From positions 1 through 22,501 of the forward strand of contig SUVI01000049.1 of assembly GCA_015062085.1 (NCBI GenBank): a stretch of 22,501 nt of DNA. The letters are read 5' to 3'. Made by a program: the position numbers and the translations under genes. The stretch's first letter is position 1, and the number at the start of each line of letters is the position of its first letter. Of the stretch, positions 1 to 6,124 are shown in pieces. This stretch comes from Planctomycetaceae bacterium (GTDB lineage Bacteria; Planctomycetota; Planctomycetia; Pirellulales; Thermoguttaceae). The notes under the pieces are model-generated. The model made no database searches and had not been told where the DNA came from. It worked only from the letters and a program-made list of their open reading frames with translations.

Positions 1-1337
1 AACTGCGCGATGGTTTCGAGATCGAGCAGAGTGCCGACAATTTCATCACGACCGTCCCCTATGGTCTGGATCTCTGCCGGCGTCTTGGGCTTGAGTCCGA
101 CATCGTGACCACCACTCCGCGCAACCGCCAGACGTTCATTCTCTGGAAGGACCGGCTGCACAAACTCCCCGACGGCTTCATGATGATGGCGCCGAGCAAA
201 TGGTGGCCGATGGCCGTCACGCGCCTTCTGTCGCCGTTCGGAAAGCTGCGGGCCGCGATGGAGTACTTCATTCCCGCGAAAAAAGGAGATGACGATGAAT
301 CGATGGAGTCGTTTGCCGTCCGTCGGCTTGGACGTCAGGTCTTCGACCGGCTCATCGAACCGCTGGTCAGCGGAGTTTACGCAGCAGACATGACGCGCCT
401 TTCGCTTCTGGCGACGCTTCCGCGATTCCGTGAAATGGAAAAGAAACACGGTTCCCTCATCCGCGCGATGCGTAAAAACTGCGCCGAAATGAAGAAAAAA
501 GCCCGACAGGAAAAGAAAAAGAACGGCACATCCACCCAGAACGCCGACACACGGCAGAGCGGGCCGCGCTACAATCTGTTCGTCACGGTAAAAGGCGGGC
601 TTGGCCGGATCACGAGCGAGATCGAAAAGCGTCTGGATCCTCAAACGGTCTACTGCCGGACGGAAGTCACGCAGATGACGCAGACGGAAAGCGGAAAATG
701 GCTCCTGAGCTGGTGTTCTGCGGAAGACGGCCGAACGGAAAGCGCGGAATTCGATGCCGTCATCCTCGCAGGCGAATCGCACAATATCGCGCGTCTTCTG
801 GACACTGCACAGGTCAAACGGCCCGCGGAACTCCTCGGCGGGATCGAACACACAGGAACGGTCATCCTCACAGCAGCGTTTCGGCGTGAAGACATCGGAC
901 ACCCGCTCGACGGCATGGGCGCGGTCGTTCCGGCAAAAGAGAAAAATCCGATCCTCGCACTAAGTTTCAGCAGCGAAAAGTACCCGCACCGTGCGCCGGA
1001 AGGAACGGTCCTTCTGCGCATTTTTAGCGGGGGATCGCGCGATCCGAAGATCGTGGATATGCCGGAAGAAGAAGTACGCGATCTTCTGCTGGAGAAAATG
1101 GCAAACTGTCTAAAGATCCAAGGCTCCCCGCTGATGACCTCCATCTCGCGCTGGCCGAACACGATGCCGCAGTTCCATCTCGGACATTTGGAACGGATCG
1201 CAGAGCTGGAAAAAGAGATGGAAGCCTACCCGACACTGGGCGTAGCCGGTAATTCGCTCACCGGTGTCGGCATCCCGCACTGTATCCACTCCGGCGAAGA
1301 AGCGGCACGCAAAGTCCTCGCAGCACTGGAACGATAA
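1..1337 (+). CDS. hemY: HemY/CgoX-type protoporphyrinogen (coproporphyrinogen) oxidase, 5'-truncated by window edge
   Basis: This is the C-terminal part (about 444 codons) of an FAD-dependent oxidase of late haem synthesis, which dehydrogenates protoporphyrinogen IX or coproporphyrinogen III. The open frame runs unbroken from base 3, so the true start lies before the window; the first in-frame ATG-like codon (105) is internal, because family-like sequence (DNFITTVPYGLDLCRRLGLE) precedes it. Family hallmarks are the stretch ESFAVRRLGRQVFDRLIEPL followed by VSGVYAADMTRLS and KHGSLIRAM, and the C-terminal FAD-contact stretch GNSLTGVGIPHCIHSGEEAA. The N-terminal dinucleotide motif is outside the window. 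It ends at TAA with a stem-loop 26 bases later. HemY and CgoX cannot be told apart from this fragment. HemY-type enzymes normally use oxygen as acceptor, which is notable beside a [FeFe]-hydrogenase. Confidence 0.88.
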   Translation, partial: LRDGFEIEQSADNFITTVPYGLDLCRRLGLESDIVTTTPRNRQTFILWKDRLHKLPDGFMMMAPSKWWPMAVTRLLSPFGKLRAAMEYFIPAKKGDDDESMESFAVRRLGRQVFDRLIEPLVSGVYAADMTRLSLLATLPRFREMEKKHGSLIRAMRKNCAEMKKKARQEKKKNGTSTQNADTRQSGPRYNLFVTVKGGLGRITSEIEKRLDPQTVYCRTEVTQMTQTESGKWLLSWCSAEDGRTESAEFDAVILAGESHNIARLLDTAQVKRPAELLGGIEHTGTVILTAAFRREDIGHPLDGMGAVVPAKEKNPILALSFSSEKYPHRAPEGTVLLRIFSGGSRDPKIVDMPEEEVRDLLLEKMANCLKIQGSPLMTSISRWPNTMPQFHLGHLERIAELEKEMEAYPTLGVAGNSLTGVGIPHCIHSGEEAARKVLAALER

Positions 1338-1356
1338 AAATGGTTCCAGCGTTCCG

Positions 1357-1399
1357 TAAAAAAGCCTCACGCGGATCCATTTCAGAAACCGCATGAGGC
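1357..1399 (-). terminator. Intrinsic terminator of the DUF3467 gene
   Basis: An 11-bp stem with one mismatch pairs 1364-1374 (GCCTCACGCGG) with 1389-1399 (CCGCATGAGGC) around a 14-base loop. Read on the minus strand the stem is followed by six U (A run 1358-1363), so it ends the minus-strand gene at 1437. It may also slow plus-strand transcription from hemY, but the plus-side tail is poor in T. Confidence 0.65.
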
Positions 1400-1436
1400 A
1401 ATTTCATTTCGGCCAAAAGCCGGAGAAGATCAGAAA

Positions 1437-1772
1437 TTAGTTCTGGCCTTCCTGGATATTCGGACGGACGCGCTGGGACAGATCGGTCTCAACGATCCCG
1501 AAAGTGGCTTCATGACGCTGGAGAGTCAGCTGGAGCGCCTGGAGCATACGCTTCGCCGTGTAGTAATTCATGACGACGCGCTGGGAGATCGTGATGGGCT
1601 GGGTGGGGAATCCGACCGGCTGCGGATTGAGACCGAAATCAATGATCAGTTCTTCAGGAGCGCCGGAAACACGGCAGAAGTTCGCGTAACCGCAAACTGC
1701 TTTTTCATCATTGATCTGAACGACGCGGGGAGCTTCCTGCTGAGCCTGGGCCTGTTCGACTTCATTCGACAT
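1437..1772 (-). CDS. DUF3467 family protein
   Basis: A 111-residue cytoplasmic protein of the DUF3467 family, whose biochemical role is unknown. The first 20 residues are polar and rich in Q and E. The core follows: YANFCRVSGAPEELIIDFGL (29-48), then NPQPVG, then SQRVVMNYYTAKRMLQALQL (63-82), then QRHEATFGIVETD (85-97). These are the conserved blocks I associate with the family. The start at 1772 was chosen over an in-frame ATG 40 codons upstream because AAGGAA lies about 9 bases before it and the upstream residues (FFFRHCRDGEF and so on) do not look like protein. It stands alone between its own promoter (1910-1938) and terminator (1357-1399). Its leader of about 130 nt contains an inverted repeat. 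The family name is fairly sure, the function unknown. Confidence 0.85.
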   Translation of the reverse strand: MSNEVEQAQAQQEAPRVVQINDEKAVCGYANFCRVSGAPEELIIDFGLNPQPVGFPTQPITISQRVVMNYYTAKRMLQALQLTLQRHEATFGIVETDLSQRVRPNIQEGQN

Positions 1773-1839
1773 TTCAAAAATTCCTTTCGTTAAAAAAAAG
1801 CATCCTTCCGTTTCCATACTGAACTCCCCGTCCCGGCAA

Positions 1840-1876
1840 TGCCGAAAAAAGAAGAGACGCATGGAAACTTTCGGCA
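1840..1876 (-). promoter_or_regulatory. Inverted repeat in the DUF3467 leader
   Basis: Perfect 8-bp arms TGCCGAAA (1840-1847) and TTTCGGCA (1869-1876) lie around a 21-base loop inside the predicted untranslated leader of the minus-strand gene. It could be an RNA hairpin or a protein site. No known riboswitch was recognised. Confidence 0.35.
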
Positions 1877-1909
1877 GATTGAAATCTTTCAAAATTTCAT
1901 GCTGTGCAG

Positions 1910-1938
1910 AGTATAGCGGATTTTACGCATGGAGTCGA
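1910..1938 (-). promoter_or_regulatory. Sigma70-type promoter of the DUF3467 gene
   Basis: On the minus strand, TCGACT (1933-1938, four of six to TTGACA) is followed after exactly 17 bases by TATACT (1910-1915, five of six to TATAAT). Transcription would start near 1903, giving a leader of about 130 nt. Confidence 0.5.
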
Positions 1939-2015
1939 GAGCAATTTCAGACAGAATGTGCCAAAATTTGCAAAAATCCACGAAAAAAAAGAAGATCCCA
2001 ACGGAGAAAAATACA

Positions 2016-2339
2016 ATGAAATTCTATCGAATGACATTCACCATCGACGATCAGAGCACTGGAGAGAAGATCGCTGCAGAACTTCTCGAACGCCGATGGA
2101 TCGCCTGTTCCCAGCAAAGTGCCGTCCTGAGCCGATACCATTGGAAAGGGACTCTCGAAGAGACGCCGGAATGGAAATTTGAGCTGAAAACGACTCTCGC
2201 CGGCCGGGAAAAGGTCGCGGACTTCATCCTCGCGAATCACCCCTACGAAGTCCCGGAGCTCCTCTGCGAAGAAGCCGACTCCCTCAACCCGGCATACTCC
2301 CTCTGGCTGGAAGAAGAATGCGCCGGGCTGAATGCGTGA
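2016..2339 (+). CDS. cutA: CutA1-like divalent-cation tolerance protein
   Basis: A 107-residue protein of the CutA1 family, small trimeric cytoplasmic proteins linked to divalent metal tolerance, with a still debated molecular role. The hallmark is NHPYEVPELL (74-83), preceded by the family pattern of a beta strand (KFYRMTFTI), a helix (GEKIAAELLERRWIACS) and a strand with YHWKGTLEETPEWKFELKTT, and followed by NPAYSLWL near the end. Length fits the family. The ATG at 2016 has GGAG at 2003-2006 with 9-base spacing. An in-frame upstream ATG at 1929 would add 29 lysine-rich residues and lies over the promoter of the divergent gene, so it is unlikely. The usual ACVNI segment reads ACSQQS here, so family membership is clear but metal binding is uncertain. 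It is 167 bases upstream of the AlbA_2 gene; co-transcription is possible but not shown. Confidence 0.85.
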   Translation: MKFYRMTFTIDDQSTGEKIAAELLERRWIACSQQSAVLSRYHWKGTLEETPEWKFELKTTLAGREKVADFILANHPYEVPELLCEEADSLNPAYSLWLEEECAGLNA

Positions 2340-2470
2340 GAAAAAGCGGGATGCGTGTACTGCGGAATTCGTTTCCTCAGAGAAATACTGCGGATACTGC
2401 TGTACTTCCTGTCATAAAAAAGCCGAAAAAAAGACTATTCCTAATGACGAAAAAATACCAGCAGCAGACA

Positions 2471-2495
2471 GTCAAAATGAAGCCGTCATTTTGAC
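2471..2495 (+). promoter_or_regulatory. Perfect inverted repeat touching the ribosome binding site of the AlbA_2 gene
   Basis: Arms GTCAAAATGA (2471-2480) and TCATTTTGAC (2486-2495) are perfectly complementary around the 5-base spacer AGCCG. The Shine-Dalgarno AGGAGG occupies 2496-2501, directly after the second arm, and the ATG is at 2507. The site could be a dimeric repressor operator, or an RNA hairpin that limits ribosome access. Since the encoded protein has a winged-helix domain, autoregulation is a reasonable guess. Confidence 0.6.
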
Positions 2496-2506
2496 AGGAG
2501 GACGTA

Positions 2507-4090
2507 ATGGGCATTCCGACAAACATAAAAACACTGCTTTCCGGACAGGTCGTAGAATGGGCACGAATTGAATTTAAAGAAACCTGGGATGCGGAAGCAT
2601 CTTTAAAAACCATCTGTGCTTTCGCAAATGACATTGACAACTGGGGAGGCGGATACCTGATCATTGGAGTTCGGGACAAGCAGGGACAGCCTGACAGTAT
2701 GCCCGGAGTACCGCCGGAAAAAATCGATGCCTACCAAAAGGACATGCTGAACAAATGCAAACGTATTCATCCCGAATATATGCCCATAACAGAAGTCGCC
2801 GACTATCTAGGGAAAAAATTTCTTGTAGTCTGGGCCCCTGGCGGCAGCATACGCCCATACTCCTCTCCTAAAACAATGGCAAAGGATTGCAGAGAACGAA
2901 TCTACTGGATCCGTAAAATGGCAAGCACCATCATGCCGACTGAAGTTCAAAAAAAAGACCTTTACGAACTCGCCAATAACGTACCGTTTGATGACCGGGT
3001 AAATCATCAGGCCAGTCTTGAAGATTTGAATCTTACGCTCATCCAGCAGTATCTTCGTGAAGTGGACAGCGGATTATATCATGAAGCCGGACAAAAAGAT
3101 TTTGTGCGTCTGTGTCGGGACATGAACCTGATCAGTGAACTTCCGGAATATGCCAAACCCCGAAATGCCGCTTTAATGTTCTTCAGTCTGGAACCCGAAA
3201 AGTTTTTTCCCTATGCCCAGATCGATGTCGTTCAGTTTCCGGACGGCCTCGGCGGAGACCAGATCATCGAAAAGATATTTCGCGGTCCCATTCATCAGCA
3301 GCTTCGGGAATCTCTACAGTATATCCGCAATGTAATCATTACAGAACGGATCGAAAAATCCCCAAACACAGCAGAGGCAGACAGATACTTTAATTATCCG
3401 TTTACTGCAATCAAAGAAGCTCTTTCCAACGCAGTGTACCATAAAGGCTATGATGTACGCGAACCAATCGAAGTCCGTATTTTACCGGATAGGATCGAAA
3501 TCCTCAGTCATCCGGGAGCAGACCGGTCGATCAGTATCGAAAATCTCCAAAACTACCATGCAGCAAGCCGCCGTTATCGAAATCGGCGAATTGGCGAGTT
3601 TTTGAAAGAACTGCATTTGACAGAAGGCCGCAATACGGGTTTTCAAAAAATCATCCGTGCCCTGAAAGCCAATGGTTCCCCAATGCCGATATTTGAGACA
3701 GATGAAGAACGAACCTTTTTTTTAACGACCATTCCGATCCATGAGGATTTTATTGGTCTCAATGATACTTTAAATGATACTTTAAATGATACTTTAAATG
3801 ATACTTTAAATGATACTTTAAATGATACTTTAAATGATACTTTAAATGATACTTTAAATGATACTTTAAATGATACTTTAAATGATACTTCAAATAAAGA
3901 ATTGACGGAAAACGAAAAACATATTCTAAATGCAATAAGAACAGATCCTTCCATTACAGTACTTCAGATCTCAGAGCTTTTGGGCACATCAAAAGCCACG
4001 GTTCAACGTGCAGTAAAAAAACTCAAAGAGAAAAAAATCATCCGGCGGGAAGGCGCCAAAAAAAGCGGGATCTGGATCATTTTACGATAG
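2507..4090 (+). CDS. AlbA_2 (Schlafen-like) / RecG-like ATP-binding putative transcriptional regulator with LNDT repeats
   Basis: A 527-residue cytoplasmic protein with three parts. Residues about 14-150 resemble an AlbA_2 (Schlafen AAA-4) domain (RIEFKETW, then WGGGYLIIGVRD). Residues about 290-410 resemble the GHKL-type ATPase domain found in RecG-like regulators, with the N-box EALSNAVYHKGY (E304, N308, H312) and GRNTGFQKIIRAL. Residues 466-527 form a winged helix-turn-helix (ITVLQISELLGTSKATVQRA). Between ATPase and helix-turn-helix lie eleven copies of Leu-Asn-Asp-Thr (418-461). The start has AGGAGG five bases upstream. By eye the gene is more AT-rich than its neighbours (frequent AAA, TTA, GAT), which suggests transfer. 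Such proteins are often called transcriptional regulators or putative DNA-binding proteins; their ligands are mostly unknown. Nothing nearby looks like a toxin or defence partner. Confidence 0.85.
   Translation: MGIPTNIKTLLSGQVVEWARIEFKETWDAEASLKTICAFANDIDNWGGGYLIIGVRDKQGQPDSMPGVPPEKIDAYQKDMLNKCKRIHPEYMPITEVADYLGKKFLVVWAPGGSIRPYSSPKTMAKDCRERIYWIRKMASTIMPTEVQKKDLYELANNVPFDDRVNHQASLEDLNLTLIQQYLREVDSGLYHEAGQKDFVRLCRDMNLISELPEYAKPRNAALMFFSLEPEKFFPYAQIDVVQFPDGLGGDQIIEKIFRGPIHQQLRESLQYIRNVIITERIEKSPNTAEADRYFNYPFTAIKEALSNAVYHKGYDVREPIEVRILPDRIEILSHPGADRSISIENLQNYHAASRRYRNRRIGEFLKELHLTEGRNTGFQKIIRALKANGSPMPIFETDEERTFFLTTIPIHEDFIGLNDTLNDTLNDTLNDTLNDTLNDTLNDTLNDTLNDTLNDTLNDTSNKELTENEKHILNAIRTDPSITVLQISELLGTSKATVQRAVKKLKEKKIIRREGAKKSGIWIILR
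3758..3889 (+). repeat. 12-bp tandem repeat, 11 copies, encoding (LNDT)11
   Basis: Eleven units of 12 bp, almost identical (TTAAATGATACT; the first begins CTC). The unit is a multiple of three, so gain or loss of copies keeps the frame and only changes the length of the linker between the ATPase and winged-helix domains. The near absence of silent differences points to recent expansion. Confidence 0.97.
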
Positions 4091-4120
4091 CTTCCGGATT
4101 TCTTTTCCCGATTTGAAGGA

Positions 4121-4155
4121 AAAAACCGTCAGCCGAAATACGACTGACGGTTTTT
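4121..4155. terminator. Bidirectional intrinsic terminator
   Basis: CCGTCAG (4126-4132) pairs with CTGACGG (4144-4150) around an 11-base loop. The stem is extended by AAAAA before and TTTTT after, so both strands end in a U run. It lies between the convergent AlbA_2 gene (+) and hydrogenase gene (-) and can serve both. Confidence 0.85.
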
Positions 4156-4183
4156 CCCCTACTCAATGATCCGATCTTTACTT

Positions 4184-5641
4184 TTAGCGTTTTGCTGTAT
4201 GGAGGAGTTCGTTTCCGGTTTCTTTGAGGAAATCGGTGTAGAGCTTTTGGAGCTCCGGATTTTCACGGCTCATGCGGACGGTGCGCGTTTTGTCGGTCGA
4301 GTAAAGTCCGCTCATTCGTTTTGCCCGCAGAGCGTCGGAAAGCGGGATCTCGGTCTTCGGCGTTCCTCCGCCTCCGATGCAGCCGCCGCGGCAAGCCATG
4401 ACTTCGACAAAATCGAGTTTCAGCTCCTGGAGCTTTCCGCTCTCCAGCAGCTTACGCGCCGCCGCAGTTCCGTGCACCAGCCCGACACGCAGGACAGCAT
4501 CTCCGATCTTGACCTCCGCTCTTCGCAGTCCGTCCATTCCGCGGACCGGCGTGAAAAGCAGGAAGTCCATTTCCGGCGTTTTCCCAGTCCGCTCAAAGTA
4601 AATGTGGCGCAGGACCGCCTCCGTGACGCCCCCCGTATTTCCGAAAATGACGCCCGCCCCGGAACCGTTTCCGAGCATGGAATCGAAATTCCCGTCCTCA
4701 AGAGCCGGAAGATCGATGCCGAGCTCCTGCATCCACCATCCCAGTTCCCGGGTCGTGAGAACGAGATCGACGTCTTTTCCCGTCCCGAGCGTCCGTTCGT
4801 ACTTTTTCGCGGTACAGGGAGTGAACGCCATGACGACGAGGTCCTCCGGTGCAATGTTCATCTGTTTCGCAAACCACGTTTTCACGACCGAGCCGTGCAT
4901 CATGATAGGACTTTTGCACGTCGAGATCTGCGGAAGGACTTCCGGGAAAAACAGTTCCGCGAACCGGACCCAGGAGGGACAGCAGCTGGTAAAAAGCGGC
5001 ACGTTGGCAGTCTGGGGAGTTTCGGCCCGCTTTTTCAGGTGCGCTTCCAGTTCCGCAGCCTCCTCCAGAACCGTGAGGTCCGCGCCGAAAGTCACGTCGA
5101 AAACGTAATCGAAACCGAGCTTCCGCAAACCGGACACGAGTTTTTTCTCCACGTTCGTTCCCGGTTCCATTTTGAACATTTCGCCAAGCGTCACGCGTAC
5201 CGACGGCGCAACGAGCGCGACGAATTTCTTCGAGCCTCCGCTCTGTCGGTTGGAGAGGATCTCATTGTACGCAGGCTGAAGATGGAAACGTTCCGTAACG
5301 GCATTCGCCCAGCAGTTCGCGGTACACTGTCCGCAGTGGATACACGGAGTCTCCGATGCGGGGAAATTGCCCGGATGTCCATAAACGGTCTGAATATCGC
5401 GGCAGACCGAGATGCAGTCTCCGCAGCGTTCGCAGTTTGCACGATGATACTGGATCGACGGACTGTCCGGTGAAAACCGCACATGGCTTGGTCCGCGCGG
5501 CTTGGCGTGAGACGAGGATTTCATCCAGCTGAACTGCGCGTTTGCCTGCTTCGGCCCCGACACGATCCCGGCCGAAAGTGCCGAGACGGCAGAAACAGAG
5601 GCGGTCTTCAAAATATTTCGGCGCGAAAAACGCTTTTTCAT
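4184..5641 (-). CDS. Tat-exported [FeFe]-hydrogenase, two [4Fe-4S] clusters, fused small-subunit domain
   Basis: A 485-residue enzyme that interconverts H2 with protons and electrons. The N-terminus has a twin-arginine signal (SRRNILK, 6-12), a hydrophobic stretch and a likely cleavage after ANA (35), so export to the periplasm or outer compartment is predicted. Eight cysteines in two CxxCxxCxxxC motifs (70-80 and 100-110) bind two [4Fe-4S] clusters. H-cluster motifs are TSCCPSW (219-224; C220 proton-transfer, C221 ligand), TPCTAKK (C276) and MACRGGCIGGGG (C417, C421). The last 45 residues resemble the iron-hydrogenase small-subunit domain. All cysteine ligands are present, but the usual MPCTAKK and MACPGGC read TPCTAKK and MACRGGC. 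Start 5641 has AAGGAG at 7-base spacing; an in-frame extension to 5779 would read repetitive TERR residues and is rejected. HydE, HydF and HydG maturases are not in the window. Confidence 0.93.
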   Translation of the reverse strand: MKKRFSRRNILKTASVSAVSALSAGIVSGPKQANAQFSWMKSSSHAKPRGPSHVRFSPDSPSIQYHRANCERCGDCISVCRDIQTVYGHPGNFPASETPCIHCGQCTANCWANAVTERFHLQPAYNEILSNRQSGGSKKFVALVAPSVRVTLGEMFKMEPGTNVEKKLVSGLRKLGFDYVFDVTFGADLTVLEEAAELEAHLKKRAETPQTANVPLFTSCCPSWVRFAELFFPEVLPQISTCKSPIMMHGSVVKTWFAKQMNIAPEDLVVMAFTPCTAKKYERTLGTGKDVDLVLTTRELGWWMQELGIDLPALEDGNFDSMLGNGSGAGVIFGNTGGVTEAVLRHIYFERTGKTPEMDFLLFTPVRGMDGLRRAEVKIGDAVLRVGLVHGTAAARKLLESGKLQELKLDFVEVMACRGGCIGGGGTPKTEIPLSDALRAKRMSGLYSTDKTRTVRMSRENPELQKLYTDFLKETGNELLHTAKR

Positions 5642-5648
5642 GGCAAAT

Positions 5649-5696
5649 CTCCTTTCACTTCTCCTTTCAGTTCTCCTTTCAGTTCTCCTTTCAGTC
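5649..5696 (-). repeat. Four tandem 12-bp units, each with a Shine-Dalgarno motif, before the hydrogenase gene
   Basis: On the minus strand the unit AACTGAAAGGAG occurs four times at exact 12-base spacing (AAAGGAG at 5649-5655, 5661-5667, 5673-5679, 5685-5691), the last two with small changes. Only the copy at 5649-5655 is correctly spaced to the ATG at 5641. The others may act as standby ribosome sites, or be by-products of slippage. Confidence 0.9.
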
Positions 5697-5783
5697 ACAA
5701 AGGCGGGGAAAAAGAAAATCTTTCCGCAGGCGGCTCCGTCAGAAACCGAAAGACTTCCGCAGCCTAAATGCTCAAACATTTTT

Positions 5784-5792
5784 AGTATAGCA
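5784..5792 (-). promoter_or_regulatory. Extended -10 promoter of the hydrogenase gene
   Basis: On the minus strand TGC is followed directly by TATACT (TATACT = 5784-5789, TGC = 5790-5792), an extended -10 element. No good -35 is seen 16-18 bases upstream. Transcription would start near 5777, giving a leader of about 136 nt that contains the tandem Shine-Dalgarno repeats. Confidence 0.45.
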
Positions 5793-6124
5793 CAAAACCT
5801 CCTGTACCGCTACCCCCCATCGATGATTTTAACCAAAAAATTTGAAAAACTTTTTCATTTACGGATTCTTTTTGGGAAAAGGCTTAAAATTTTACTTTAA
5901 ATCCCCCCCCCCGTCCTTGCGTTTTTTTCCTTCTGGGGTAAACTATAGAAAAATCGAATTGCAGGACCTGGCCTCCGCCGCGGCTCGTCATTCATCGTAA
6001 AGGTGTGGAAACGCAAAGATGCGGAAACCGGGGCCGGTACAGTTTTCCAGACATTCTTTTCGGGCGTTCTTTGGAACGTTCCTCCGGAATCTCATTCACA
6101 TTCAAAGACAGACAGGAGAATACG
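5793..6124. other. Intergenic region upstream of aspS: C10 tract, weak promoter, long leader
   Basis: No gene was found between the hydrogenase promoter and aspS. The left half is AT-rich and ends in a run of ten C (5903-5912). A possible promoter follows: TTGCGT (5917-5922) with TAAACT (5939-5944) at 16 bases, or TATAGA (5944-5949) at 21 bases; neither is strong. The presumed leader of about 170 nt includes a nested hairpin (GGAAA 6023-6027 with TTTCC 6044-6048, inside it ACCGG/CCGGT) and the palindrome GGAACGTTCC (6073-6082). No T-box signature was seen. Confidence 0.4.

Noticed and set aside
2358..2395. TACTGCGGA direct repeats upstream of the AlbA_2 gene
   Set aside because: Only nine bases, two copies, no clear promoter or symmetry; could easily be chance.
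4166..5473. Plus-strand open frame of 435 codons opposite the hydrogenase
   Set aside because: It lies wholly antisense to a gene with clear cofactor motifs, has an Arg/His/Phe-rich composition typical of a shadow frame, and no ribosome site.
5642..5779. N-terminal extension of the hydrogenase through the repeat (TERRTERRTERR)
   Set aside because: A strong ribosome site and Tat signal start at 5641, and the predicted transcription start near 5777 leaves no room for an upstream ribosome site.
5951..6124. T-box or other riboswitch in the aspS leader
   Set aside because: Hairpins are present, but no T-box consensus or other known aptamer core was seen.
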